A stretch of DNA of 64,000 nt from Saccharophagus sp. K07 (lineage in GTDB: Bacteria; Pseudomonadota; Gammaproteobacteria; Pseudomonadales; Cellvibrionaceae). Positions 17,454 to 26,328 of the stretch are shown one piece after another. The DNA is taken from NCBI RefSeq assembly GCF_014336955.1, contig NZ_QRAI01000001.1, positions 496,001 to 560,000 on the forward strand. Reading direction: 5' to 3'. A program made the translations under genes and the position numbers. Within the stretch, counting starts at the first letter, position 1. Each line of letters begins with the position of its first letter. Below the pieces are notes generated by a model. That model did no database searches and was not told the DNA's origin. It was given only the letters and a program-made list of their open reading frames with translations.

Positions 17454-19961
17454 ATGGGATTCCAACTTTTCTTACGCGGTGCTTTTTATGTCGGAGCGAT
17501 GGGTTTAGTCGCTTGCAGCCAACCTCACAGCAAAAAATCTGATGTTTCCTTAACCAGTGCCGGTGCGTCTTGGATTGCCACCGTTGAACTTGCCAACCCG
17601 TCGAATTTTGCACGTATCGATGAGCCGGTTTATCTGAGTTTTTACAACCTCGGAATTAGCTCTCGCGACGATCTGGTTTTTATCGAAGACAAAAGATCCT
17701 TGCCCACCGAAGTGGTGGATATTGATGGCGATGGGGAAGGGGACGGCATTCTCACTGTATTGAATTTTGCCAGCGCTCAAGTTCGCCAAGTTACGGTCGC
17801 AGCGGGTGGGAAAAAAGCAGAACCATCCAAACGCACACAAGCCGAAATTTCCATCAAACAAGGTGGGCAATGGGTGCCGCGCAAAGATGGGAGTGGGTAT
17901 CGCAATTACGAAGGCGGTCAATTTGTAAATGTCGATGCGGTGCGCGTGCCGGATTATTACACGGATCACTCCAATTGGATCCGTTATGAAGGACCGGGGA
18001 TTGAATCGGATTTAGTCGGTTACCGCATTTATCTCGACGGTCGCAACGGTTTTGATATTTTTGGTAAATCCATACCGGAACCGGTTTTGCAAAATGTCGG
18101 TTTGGATGGTTATGAGTCCTACCATCATCCGCAACCTTGGGGTCTGGATATTCTGAAAGTTGGAAAATCCCTTGGAGCCGGAGGTTTCGGCTATTGGGAT
18201 GGCAAAGAGCTGGTGCATGTGCAAAAGGTGGCAGAGCGCAGTTCTCGGATTGTGGAAAATGGTGATCTGCAATCCAGTTTTACCATCGACTATCGCGGCT
18301 GGCAGTTTGATGGAAAAAATGTGGATGTCGCGGCCTATTTTTCCATGCAGGCAGGCAGCCGCCTGGCCAAAAACCAGATCAGACTCAGTGCGGAATTGCC
18401 GAATCTCGCCATAGGTTTGGTGGCACATCCCAATATGGAATTTATTCAAGGACCGCAGGAAATTCCCGGGGATGCCTATACCTATATTGCGACTTGGGGA
18501 CCGCAGAGTCTCGATGGGCAAAATCTCGGCATGGCGGTGTTTTTCCGCAAAGGCGACAGTAAAAAAATATTCAATGACGGCTCCAGTCATATTGTTTTGA
18601 TGAATCCCGCAGGCAGCGCGCTGACCTATTATTTTGCCGCAGCCTGGGAAGGTGAGCTGGGTAAAGGCGTAAAGACATCCGAGGAATTTAAACAGTATTT
18701 AACGCAGCAGACTGAACGACTTACCCGCCCTTTGCGCCAACGCATAACGACGCGTGCAACCTCGCAGGCGCGCATAGCAGGAATTACTGCCGACACAGCC
18801 CAGGGTTGGGCGACAAAATTGGCGGATTCTGAACTTGCGCGAAAAACCCTGAATTATCGTTATGACGGCTGGGATGAAAACCGCAAGCGCAAACCGAAAT
18901 TTGAGTACGACATAGTGGGTTTGTTGCCGCACACCTATGATGAACTAGCGCGCGTAACCGGCAATTCCCGCTACAGTGACGTCAAAAATATCGTAACTGC
19001 CTCCTACATCGAACAGGATGGCAAGATCCGCCAATATAACAAGCGGGATTTTAATATAGATGCAGTGGCTCCTGGCCGCGCACTGTTGCGGGTATATCAG
19101 GAAAACCCCGAGCCAAAATATCGAAGCGCATTGCAGCAATTGCGCGAACAATTGCGTGATCAGCCGAAAACCAGCAATGGCGCTTTTTGGCATAAACACA
19201 TTTATCCCGGCCAGTTGTGGTTGGACGGGGTCTATATGGGTATGCCTTTTTTAGCAGAATACGCTTCCTTGTTTGAGAATGAGCAAGAAAAAGCTAAAAC
19301 CTTTGAAGAAATCGTGCGCGAATTTTATCTGACGAGGGAAATCCTGCGCGACCCCAAAACGGGCCTTTATTGGCACGCTTGGGATGAGTACAAACAGCAA
19401 AACTGGGCGGACACAAAAACGGGCTTGTCGCCACATTTGTGGGCGCGCGCCAATGGCTGGCTAGCCATGGCTTTGGTCGACACTTTGGATTTTCTGCCTG
19501 CGGCACATCCGGGCAGGGAAGTTTTATTGGAAATGACGGTCGAATTGGCCAAGGCGTTAAAAAATTATCAGGATCCAACCGCCACCTGGTGGCAAATCAT
19601 GGATAGACCGGGCGAAGTCGGTAATTACCGTGAATCCTCTGCCAGTGCCATGTTTACTTATTTTTTGGTCAAAGCGGTAAATCGCGGTTATCTGACAGTG
19701 GAAAATTACGGTGGTGATGTGGATCAGCTGGTGATGCGGTCCTATGAGGGATTAATCAAGGAATTTGTTCTGGTTCATTCGGACGGCCGCATCAGCATGG
19801 TGAACCAATGCCATGTGGCCGGCCTTGGGTATGGGCGTGACGGCAGTTACGACTACTACCTGAATGAGGCCATTATCGCAAACGATCCCAAAGGTACCGT
19901 TCCTTTTATGTTGGCCGGTATCGAAATGCATAAATTCTTGTTAGGCAAAAATCATGACTGA
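17454..19961 (+). CDS. DUF4861 - GH105 fusion lipoprotein (unsaturated uronyl hydrolase)
   Basis: The C-terminal half (about 445-830) is a GH105 unsaturated rhamnogalacturonyl/galacturonyl hydrolase. These enzymes remove the unsaturated uronate left by pectate lyases. The motif NGAFWHKHIYPGQLWLDGVYM carries the likely catalytic Asp591. The N-terminal half (about 35-430) matches DUF4861, a family often found beside such hydrolases; its role is not known to me. I chose ATG 17454 (835 residues) because it gives a lipoprotein signal ending in LVAC (Cys21); the upstream TTG lacks a ribosome binding site. It overlaps kduI by eight bases. The fusion would tether both activities to one membrane surface and make the unsaturated monomer that feeds KduI. 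Confidence 0.88.
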   Translation: MGFQLFLRGAFYVGAMGLVACSQPHSKKSDVSLTSAGASWIATVELANPSNFARIDEPVYLSFYNLGISSRDDLVFIEDKRSLPTEVVDIDGDGEGDGILTVLNFASAQVRQVTVAAGGKKAEPSKRTQAEISIKQGGQWVPRKDGSGYRNYEGGQFVNVDAVRVPDYYTDHSNWIRYEGPGIESDLVGYRIYLDGRNGFDIFGKSIPEPVLQNVGLDGYESYHHPQPWGLDILKVGKSLGAGGFGYWDGKELVHVQKVAERSSRIVENGDLQSSFTIDYRGWQFDGKNVDVAAYFSMQAGSRLAKNQIRLSAELPNLAIGLVAHPNMEFIQGPQEIPGDAYTYIATWGPQSLDGQNLGMAVFFRKGDSKKIFNDGSSHIVLMNPAGSALTYYFAAAWEGELGKGVKTSEEFKQYLTQQTERLTRPLRQRITTRATSQARIAGITADTAQGWATKLADSELARKTLNYRYDGWDENRKRKPKFEYDIVGLLPHTYDELARVTGNSRYSDVKNIVTASYIEQDGKIRQYNKRDFNIDAVAPGRALLRVYQENPEPKYRSALQQLREQLRDQPKTSNGAFWHKHIYPGQLWLDGVYMGMPFLAEYASLFENEQEKAKTFEEIVREFYLTREILRDPKTGLYWHAWDEYKQQNWADTKTGLSPHLWARANGWLAMALVDTLDFLPAAHPGREVLLEMTVELAKALKNYQDPTATWWQIMDRPGEVGNYRESSASAMFTYFLVKAVNRGYLTVENYGGDVDQLVMRSYEGLIKEFVLVHSDGRISMVNQCHVAGLGYGRDGSYDYYLNEAIIANDPKGTVPFMLAGIEMHKFLLGKNHD

Positions 19962-20814
19962 ACAAAAATTGGTGAACCCAAATGTGGAAGAACGATTTGC
20001 GGTTCACATTGACGACTACAAACATTACGACACCGAAACTTTGCGCAAGCATTTTCATGTTGCCAAGGTGTTTGGCATCGACGAAATTCGCTGGGTGTAC
20101 ACCCATTACGACCGCATGATGGTGGGCGGCGTGGTTCCTGCGACAAAAGCGGTGGATTTATTGCCCATCGATCAAAATAAAATGCCGTACTTTTTGGCGC
20201 GGCGCGAACTCGGTGTGATTAATATCGGCGGCGCCGGTGTTGTCACAGTTGATGGTAAAAATTATCCGCTGGCGTACAAAGAATCCCTCTATGTTGGCAA
20301 GGATTCGCGCGCTGTGACTTTCACCAGTGCGGACGCAAAAAATCCGGCCAAATTTTATTTACTGTCCACACCTGCGCATATGGCCTATCCGACGATAAAA
20401 GTTGGCCAGGAAGATGCGGAGGTTGCGGATCTGGGTGCGCTGGAAACCAGTAATGCGCGCACCATTCGCAAATTATTGGTCGCGCCAATTATTCAAACCT
20501 GTCAATTGCAAATGGGTATGACGGAACTGAAAGCCGGGAGCGTCTGGAATACCATGCCGCCGCACACCCATTCGCGTCGCATGGAAGTCTATTTGTATTT
20601 TGAAGTACCGGAAAATCAGGCGGTTTGCCATTTTATGGGACCGCGCGATCAAACGCGCCATATCTGGTTAGCCAATGAAGAAGCTGTGATATCCCCCCCT
20701 TGGTCAATGCACTGCGCAGCGGGCACCAGTAATTACATTTTTATCTGGGGCATGGCCGGGGAAAATCTCGATTACGGGGATATGGATTTTTGCCGCCCCA
20801 GTGATTTGCGCTGA
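19954..20814 (+). CDS. kduI: 4-deoxy-L-threo-5-hexosulose-uronate ketol-isomerase
   Basis: KduI isomerises 4-deoxy-5-ketouronate (from unsaturated galacturonate) to 2,5-diketo-3-deoxygluconate. The 286 residues match the cupin family. Metal ligands are visible as His204, His206, Glu211 (HTHSRRMEVY) and His253 (WSMHCAAG), each eight positions after the E. coli zinc ligands. The gene overlaps the GH105 gene by eight bases and is followed by kduD nine bases later, so the three are translated together. Confidence 0.97.
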   Translation: MTEQKLVNPNVEERFAVHIDDYKHYDTETLRKHFHVAKVFGIDEIRWVYTHYDRMMVGGVVPATKAVDLLPIDQNKMPYFLARRELGVINIGGAGVVTVDGKNYPLAYKESLYVGKDSRAVTFTSADAKNPAKFYLLSTPAHMAYPTIKVGQEDAEVADLGALETSNARTIRKLLVAPIIQTCQLQMGMTELKAGSVWNTMPPHTHSRRMEVYLYFEVPENQAVCHFMGPRDQTRHIWLANEEAVISPPWSMHCAAGTSNYIFIWGMAGENLDYGDMDFCRPSDLR

Positions 20815-20823
20815 GGAATCATC

Positions 20824-21618
20824 ATGCAATGTCATCCATTATTTGATCTCAACGGTAAAGTTGCGCTGGTCACCGGGGGTACTCACGGACTTGGTATGGC
20901 CATGGCGGAAGGCCTTGCCAGTGCCGGTGCGCGCATTGTCGTAAATGGACAATCCAGCCAGGAAAAAATCGATGCCGCGGTTACTCACTATCGTGAGCGC
21001 GGTTTTGATGCCTACGGATACAGATTCGATGTCTGCGATCCCGCTCAGGTGGAGGCTGCCGTAGGCCGTATTGAAGCGGAAGTGGGACCCATCGATATTC
21101 TCGTCAATAACGCCGGCATTATTAAGCGTATTCCGCTGCTGGAAATGGCGCTGGATGATTGGGAGCAGGTCATTCGCACGGATCTTACGAGCGTATTTGT
21201 GGTCAGTAAATCCGTGGTGAAACGCATGATCGAGCGCGGTGCCGGCAAGGTCATCAATATTTGTTCGATGATGAGTGAATTAGGCCGCGACTCCGTCGGT
21301 GCTTATGCGGCGGCAAAAGGCGGTTTAAAAATGCTGACCCGCAATATGGCGACTGAGTGGGCGCGTCACAATATTCAGGTAAACGGAATAGGGCCTGGAT
21401 ATTTTGCGACAAGTCAGACGGCGCCGATTCGCGTTCCCGGCAATCCCTTAAATGAATTTATTATTCAGCGCACGCCCGCTGGAAAATGGGGCGATCCTGC
21501 GGATTTACAGGGTGCCGCCATTTTTTTGGCTAGCAGCGCCAGCAATTTTGTCACAGGTCAGATTTTGTATGTGGATGGCGGAATTTTGGCGACTATTGGC
21601 CGCCCGCAGGGAGAATAA
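20824..21618 (+). CDS. kduD: 2-dehydro-3-deoxy-D-gluconate 5-dehydrogenase
   Basis: KduD reduces 2,5-diketo-3-deoxygluconate to KDG. The 264-residue short-chain dehydrogenase has the cofactor loop TGGTHGLG, the NNAG motif, a catalytic Ser in NICSMMS and the YAAAK motif. It completes the unsaturated-uronate branch started by KduI and is the last gene of this operon; a strong terminator follows at 21796. Confidence 0.95.
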   Translation: MQCHPLFDLNGKVALVTGGTHGLGMAMAEGLASAGARIVVNGQSSQEKIDAAVTHYRERGFDAYGYRFDVCDPAQVEAAVGRIEAEVGPIDILVNNAGIIKRIPLLEMALDDWEQVIRTDLTSVFVVSKSVVKRMIERGAGKVINICSMMSELGRDSVGAYAAAKGGLKMLTRNMATEWARHNIQVNGIGPGYFATSQTAPIRVPGNPLNEFIIQRTPAGKWGDPADLQGAAIFLASSASNFVTGQILYVDGGILATIGRPQGE

Positions 21619-21795
21619 CGGAAATATTTTTGCCAATATAAATTCCATTCGTCTGAGGAATTTTTTGTTTTGGCAAATTGCATGATGGGTCACAGCAAGT
21701 CCGATTTCCCGCTGCCATACTTGTCCTGAGACCCCAATTTCCTTTGGTGTTTTTGATGTACCGCTGAACCGGCAGATTTCCCTGAGCTGGCAGTT

Positions 21796-21820
21796 GGCCT
21801 GGTAGCCCAGGCCTTTTTTA
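21796..21820 (+). terminator. Intrinsic terminator after kduD
   Basis: GGCCTGG (21796-21802), loop TAGC and CCAGGCC (21807-21813) are followed by TTTTTT. It ends the plus-strand pectin operon before the convergent uxuB-type gene. The rest of the 248-base spacer shows no gene. Confidence 0.85.
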
Positions 21821-21866
21821 TTCCGTTTTTTCACGTCCTTGCATTTTTCATCAATCTATTTATCCA

Positions 21867-23333
21867 TTAATTTCCAAGCAAATCGCGCAGCGCCTTTTTA
21901 ACTCCGTTGTTCGCAATATTTCTCAGCCAATCTGCTGTTTGTTGCTGAATGAGCAGGTTTTCCTGGAAATCGCTGCCGAAAATACTGTGCTGGGCAAAAA
22001 ACGCTTTGACGACTGCGTCATAGTCTTTGCCATGCTCTTGCCAAATCGTCGCAAAATTTGCGGCATGGGGATCAGACACAATAATGGATTCGCCTTTTTC
22101 ATCGACGCCGCGGACAAAACGAATCCATGCGGCAAGCGCAAATGCAAAAATGCGGGTATCTCCATTTTGAGCGATCACACCGCGCAGGCTATTGAGCCAG
22201 CGTTGCGGGACCTTTTGCGAGCCGTCCATAGCGATTTGCCAGGTTTTGTGTTGCAGGCCGGGGTTGGCGAAGCGGTCGATTAATTGCTGTTGATAGGCTG
22301 CAACATCGAAATTGTCCGGCGCGCTAAAGGTAGTGGCAGCAGTGGTCATAAAACGGCGGGTGAGGGCGACAAAATCCGCGTCCTGCATCACTTGGTAAAT
22401 GGTCGCGTAACTGGCGAGATAGCCGCTGTAGGCCAACAGACTGTGGCTGCCGTTGAGCAAGCGCAGTTTCATGGTTTCATAATGGGCGACGTCTTTTACC
22501 AGCAGGGCGCCAGCGTTTTCCCAGGCTGGGCGCTCGCTGCAGAAATCGTCCTCAATGACCCATTGGGTAAATGGTTCTGCAACGACCAAACCTTCATCGC
22601 GATAGCCGTATTCGTTTTCCAGCCATTGGATATCTTGCTCGGTGGTGGCAGGCACTATGCGGTCGATCATAGTGCCGGGGAAGCTCACATTGTCGCGAAT
22701 CCATTGGGCCAGTTCCGGATCAATGGTTTCCGCCAGGCTGGTGACTACGGCGCGGGTAACTGCCCCACTATTCGGCAGATTGTCGCAGCTCATAACGCTG
22801 ACAGGCGGCAGGCCATTTTTCCAACGTTGACGCAAGCCGGCGACTATAAAGCCCGGCGCAGTTTTGGGCCGATCAGGATGGCGGATATCGTGCTGAATAT
22901 CAGGGTGGTCGAGATTGAGCGTGCCGCGGGCAGGCTCGTGGCAATAGCCTTTTTCCGTGATGGTCAAAGAGATGATTTTGATCGTCGGCGCAGCTATAGC
23001 TTGGATAATCGCAGCCGGATCATCAGGCCCCACCAGGACTTTTTGCACAGCCCCGACGATTTGCGGGCGGTTGCTGTTGCCGCGCTCCAGCACGGTGTAA
23101 AGACCGTCTTGCGGCGCCAGTTGTTGTTGCACTGAGGGCGACCGCAGGCTGCAGCCGATAATGCCCCAATTTCCTCCCGACTGGTTCATTACGGTTTCGG
23201 TGTAAAACGCCTGGTGGGCGCGGTGAAAAGCGCCTATGCCGATATGGACTATGCCTGGAAGAACGCTGGCGCGATCGTAAGTGAAGCGGGGAATATTCAA
23301 GTTGGCCACAAGGCCGGAATTCAGTCGTTGCAT
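21867..23333 (-). CDS. uxuB: UxuB-type hexuronate reductase (mannitol dehydrogenase family)
   Basis: UxuB (fructuronate reductase) converts D-fructuronate to D-mannonate with NADH. The 488 residues follow E. coli UxuB closely: HIGIGAFHRAHQA, SLTITEKGYCHEP, VMSCDNLPNSG, DRIVPATTEQDI and KLRLLNGSHSLLAY with the catalytic Lys. It is not like UxaB. I chose ATG 23333; the frame runs to a TTG at 23345. It follows uxaC with a terminator hairpin between them. The window has uxaA (altronate branch) but no uxuA (mannonate branch), so the enzyme may act on tagaturonate here or feed a uxuA elsewhere. Confidence 0.88.
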   Translation of the reverse strand: MQRLNSGLVANLNIPRFTYDRASVLPGIVHIGIGAFHRAHQAFYTETVMNQSGGNWGIIGCSLRSPSVQQQLAPQDGLYTVLERGNSNRPQIVGAVQKVLVGPDDPAAIIQAIAAPTIKIISLTITEKGYCHEPARGTLNLDHPDIQHDIRHPDRPKTAPGFIVAGLRQRWKNGLPPVSVMSCDNLPNSGAVTRAVVTSLAETIDPELAQWIRDNVSFPGTMIDRIVPATTEQDIQWLENEYGYRDEGLVVAEPFTQWVIEDDFCSERPAWENAGALLVKDVAHYETMKLRLLNGSHSLLAYSGYLASYATIYQVMQDADFVALTRRFMTTAATTFSAPDNFDVAAYQQQLIDRFANPGLQHKTWQIAMDGSQKVPQRWLNSLRGVIAQNGDTRIFAFALAAWIRFVRGVDEKGESIIVSDPHAANFATIWQEHGKDYDAVVKAFFAQHSIFGSDFQENLLIQQQTADWLRNIANNGVKKALRDLLGN

Positions 23334-23343
23334 AGCAGTTCTC

Positions 23344-23371
23344 AAAAAAATACCCCGGCGATGGGCCGGGG
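23344..23371 (-). terminator. Intrinsic terminator between uxaC and uxuB
   Basis: On the minus strand CCCCGGC and GCCGGGG (plus 23353-23359 and 23365-23371) form a seven-base G/C stem with a five-base loop, followed by TA and seven T. It lies 19 bases after the uxaC stop and directly before the uxuB start region. It probably attenuates uxuB transcription. Confidence 0.75.
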
Positions 23372-23389
23372 CATAAAGAACAAAAAGGG

Positions 23390-24820
23390 TTAGAAAAGCT
23401 TATAGGCTTTCTTCACGAGGTTGTAAGTCAGATCCACTGCCAATTCGCGGGCCTCGTCTTCATTGATGCGGTGTTCCGCCACCAGCTGCGCGAGGAACAC
23501 GCAGTCCATGCGACGCGCTACATCGTGGCGGGCAGGAATCGACAAAAACGCACGGGTATCGTCGTTGAAGCCGACGGTGTTGTAGAAACCAGCGGTTTCG
23601 GTGGTTTGTTCGCGGAAGCGGCGCATACCTTCCGGGCTGTCGTGGAACCACCAGGCCGGCCCCAATCGCAGGCAGGGGTAATGGCCGGCCAGAGGCGCCA
23701 GCTCGCGGCTGTACACGGTCTCGTCGAGCGTAAATAGAATAACGGTGAGATCGCGCTCATTGCCGAAACGGTCGAGCAGGGGTTTTAAGGCTTGTACATA
23801 GCTGGTGGCAACCGGGATGTCGGCGCCCTTATCGCGCCCGTAGCGGGCGAAAATTTTCGCGTTGTGATTGCGGAAGGAGCCGGGGTGAATTTGCATCACC
23901 AGGCCGTCGTCCATGCTCATAGCAGCCATTTCAGTCAGCATCTGGCCGCGGAACAGTTCGGCTTGTTGCGCATCGCATTTGCCCGCTAATGCCAGGGCAA
24001 AGAGTTTTTCCGCTTCCGCCCGACTCAAATCAGCCGTTACAGCGGTAGGGTGGCCGTGGTCCGTCGAAGTGGCGCCCATGCTTTTGAAATACTCCCGGCG
24101 CTGCCGCAGGGCGGCGAGGAAACCATGGTAATTGGAGGTGTCTTCGCCGGTGATTTCACCCAAACGCGCCACGTTGGTCGCAAAACCTTCGAAGTCGGGG
24201 TCTATAACCGGGTCGGGACGGTAGGCCGTAATCACATTGCCTTTCCAGCCGCTGGCGCGGATTTTTTGATGGTGGCGAAGATCATCCAGCGGAGATTCAG
24301 TAGTCGCCAGCCATTCAATATTGAATCGCTCGAAGAGCGCGCGCGGCAGAAATTCGGGGCGGCTCAGGGCCTCGGTGATATGGTCGTAATATTCGTCCGC
24401 AGTTTCGCTATTGAGCGCAACTTCCAGGCCAAACACTTCCTTAAATACGTGATCCAGCCACATGCGCGAAGGCGTGCCGCGAAACGCGTAATAATGCTCA
24501 GCAAACAGGCGCCAGGTTTTGCGCGGGTCGGTTTCCACCGGGGTGCTGTCCTTGGTGCGAATGCCCAGGGCTTCCATAGGCACGCCCAGGCTGTACATCA
24601 TGCGGAACACGTAGTGGTCGGGGCGGATCAGCAGTTCGGTTGCGTTGCCGAAGGAGGTGTTATCGGCAAACCACTGCGGGTCTGTGTGGCCGTGAGGGCT
24701 GACAATGGGCAGATCCTTGATTTCGTTATAGAGCCGGCGAGCTATGGCTCTCTGGGTAGGATCGGCGGAAAACAGGCGGTCAGGGTGAAGCGTCAATGGT
24801 TGTCTGGCGGCGCGAGTCAT
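23390..24820 (-). CDS. uxaC: Uronate isomerase
   Basis: UxaC interconverts glucuronate with fructuronate and galacturonate with tagaturonate, the entry step after import. The 476 residues match the amidohydrolase-fold family, with SPHGHTDPQWF near the N-terminus, WLDHVFKEVFG, LATTESPLDDL, MQIHPGSFRNHN and FNDDTRAFLSIPARHD. It is divergent from kdgK across a spacer with three operator-like sequences, and uxuB follows on the same strand. Confidence 0.96.
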   Translation of the reverse strand: MTRAARQPLTLHPDRLFSADPTQRAIARRLYNEIKDLPIVSPHGHTDPQWFADNTSFGNATELLIRPDHYVFRMMYSLGVPMEALGIRTKDSTPVETDPRKTWRLFAEHYYAFRGTPSRMWLDHVFKEVFGLEVALNSETADEYYDHITEALSRPEFLPRALFERFNIEWLATTESPLDDLRHHQKIRASGWKGNVITAYRPDPVIDPDFEGFATNVARLGEITGEDTSNYHGFLAALRQRREYFKSMGATSTDHGHPTAVTADLSRAEAEKLFALALAGKCDAQQAELFRGQMLTEMAAMSMDDGLVMQIHPGSFRNHNAKIFARYGRDKGADIPVATSYVQALKPLLDRFGNERDLTVILFTLDETVYSRELAPLAGHYPCLRLGPAWWFHDSPEGMRRFREQTTETAGFYNTVGFNDDTRAFLSIPARHDVARRMDCVFLAQLVAEHRINEDEARELAVDLTYNLVKKAYKLF

Positions 24821-24900
24821 AGTTGTTCTTCGACTTAAAGGTGGAATGAATCTGACCTAACAGCTAAGGTCATAGTTCGCTCTAGACGAGCCTTAAGAGT

Positions 24901-24914
24901 CCGGTAAGACCAAT
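24901..24914 (+). promoter_or_regulatory. FadR-family operator (uxaC side)
   Basis: CCGGTAAGACCAAT matches the local consensus TTGGTAAGACCAA except in its first two bases and has a complete right half-site. A second, wider-spaced site follows three bases later. Confidence 0.6.
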
Positions 24915-25054
24915 TATGGTTTCAGACCAGCCAAGAGCTGTCAATTAAGTATGAAAAAATGCTATTGAATATGCTGGCTAGAGAACATTTAATCACTAAC
25001 ACGCCGAAATCAGAGCTAGAAATTGGCGGGAAAAAGAGACATTATTGCACCAAA

Positions 25055-25067
25055 CTGGTAAGGCCAG
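25055..25067 (+). promoter_or_regulatory. FadR-family operator (kdgK side)
   Basis: CTGGTAAGGCCAG is a 13-base sequence with CTGG/CCAG ends, 43 bases before the ATG of kdgK. It shares the TGGTAAGnCCA core with the other sites. Confidence 0.6.
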
Positions 25068-25109
25068 ATTGGTTGAACGGTTGACTTGGCGACGGTGAAC
25101 AGGACACTT

Positions 25110-26066
25110 ATGGGGATTCAAATACTAGCGATTGGCGAAGTGATGTTGGAGCTGGCTCCCGCTGGCGAGTTCAACGGTAAAAAGCTGATGGCCCTCGGCT
25201 ACGCCGGCGATACCTATAACACCTCGATCTATCTCGCCCGTCTTGGTGTCCGCACCGCCTATTTCACCCGCCTTGGCGATGATCCTTACAGTCGTGAACT
25301 GCTGCAGATCATGGTGCAGGAAGGGCTCGATACAGCTTCCATTGAAGCCGTTCCGGGCCGCACACCGGGCCTCTATTTGATTGCCAACCAGCCGAACGGC
25401 GAGCGCAATTTCAGTTTTTGGCGCGGGCAGTCTCCAGCGCGGGAAATGTTTTCGACGAAAGAATCCAGCAGTGCTTTGGAAAAACGCCTGCAAGAGGTCA
25501 ATACCGCTTATTTTAGCGGTGTGACCATCGGCATTCTTAGCGACGAGGCGCGCGCGACTTTGTTGTGCGCTCTTGCCGAATTCCGGGCGCGCGGCGGCAA
25601 GGTGATTTTCGACAACAATTATCGCCCGCAACTGTGGCGTGATCGCGCGCATGCACAACTGGCGATGGATCAATCCCTGGCGGTTGCCGATATAGCCTTG
25701 CTCACCGATGACGACGCTGAGCGTTTATGGGGAAGTGGAAAGCCAGAAGATATTCTCGACCGCTGTATAACCGCGGGCGTGAGCGAAGTGGTGCTCAAAC
25801 GCGGCCCCAACCCCGTTGTGGTAGCGATTGAACCGCGCGACGGTCAGTATCAGCAGCGCATCCAGGTCGAGGTTCCTCCGGTTGCCAAAGTAGTGGATAC
25901 AACCGCAGCCGGCGATTCATTTAATGCCGGTTATTTGGCCGCACGTTTTGCAGGCGAAAATATTGACCGCGCTGCTGCGCGTGGCAGCCGTTGCGCCGGT
26001 GTTGTGATTCAACATCGTGGCGCGATCGTGGAGCGGGAAATTTTTCTGCGGGAGATTTCCGCATAA
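25110..26066 (+). CDS. kdgK: 2-dehydro-3-deoxygluconokinase (KDG kinase)
   Basis: KdgK phosphorylates KDG to KDPG, where all uronate branches of this cluster meet. It is a PfkB-family kinase with GYAGDTYNTSIYLARLG near the N-terminus, the substrate segment PGLYLI, and the second signature DTTAAGDSFNAGYLAA with the catalytic Asp. I chose ATG 25110 (318 residues) with AGGA five bases before it; the frame also runs to TTG 25086. KDPG aldolase (kdgA) is not in the window. Confidence 0.95.
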   Translation: MGIQILAIGEVMLELAPAGEFNGKKLMALGYAGDTYNTSIYLARLGVRTAYFTRLGDDPYSRELLQIMVQEGLDTASIEAVPGRTPGLYLIANQPNGERNFSFWRGQSPAREMFSTKESSSALEKRLQEVNTAYFSGVTIGILSDEARATLLCALAEFRARGGKVIFDNNYRPQLWRDRAHAQLAMDQSLAVADIALLTDDDAERLWGSGKPEDILDRCITAGVSEVVLKRGPNPVVVAIEPRDGQYQQRIQVEVPPVAKVVDTTAAGDSFNAGYLAARFAGENIDRAAARGSRCAGVVIQHRGAIVEREIFLREISA

Positions 26067-26328
26067 AGATGTTTGCGGAATTTATCAGATATTTGAATTG
26101 CGAAAATAATTTTTAAGCTCAAAAAATAACTTCAGCAGCATGCGCGCCAATAAAGACGAGATGCGCAAATGCTTGTAGCCAGAAATGCTTGTTTTACCCA
26201 ACCCCGCTGTTTATTCTTGCGAGGTTTTGCTGGCACACCACAATAAAAATAATGCCGGAATTATCGCGCTTTATTGATATGTCGAAATAAAGCGTTACCA
26301 GAATAACCGATAATATTGTGATGACTAT

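Larger units (their letters stand above)
24821..25109. promoter_or_regulatory. Divergent control region of uxaC and kdgK
   Basis: This 289-base spacer has no gene. Three operator-like sites lie in it: CCGGTAAGACCAAT (24901-24914) and TGGTTTCAGACCA (24917-24929) nearer uxaC, and CTGGTAAGGCCAG (25055-25067) nearer kdgK. The outer two fit TGGT-N3-ACCA; the middle one has two extra bases between half-sites. Confidence 0.6.

Noticed and set aside
22284-23135. A 283-codon plus-strand frame inside the uxuB region
   Set aside because: It lies opposite the conserved UxuB-type gene and has no motif or ribosome binding site.
24050-24838. A 262-codon plus-strand frame opposite uxaC
   Set aside because: uxaC covers the same DNA with clear family motifs; the opposite frame is a shadow.
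26231-26240. TGGCACACCA upstream of the ExuT-type gene as an operator
   Set aside because: It lacks one spacer base and the fourth conserved base of the left half-site. It is too weak to list as a site, although exuT would be a logical regulon member.
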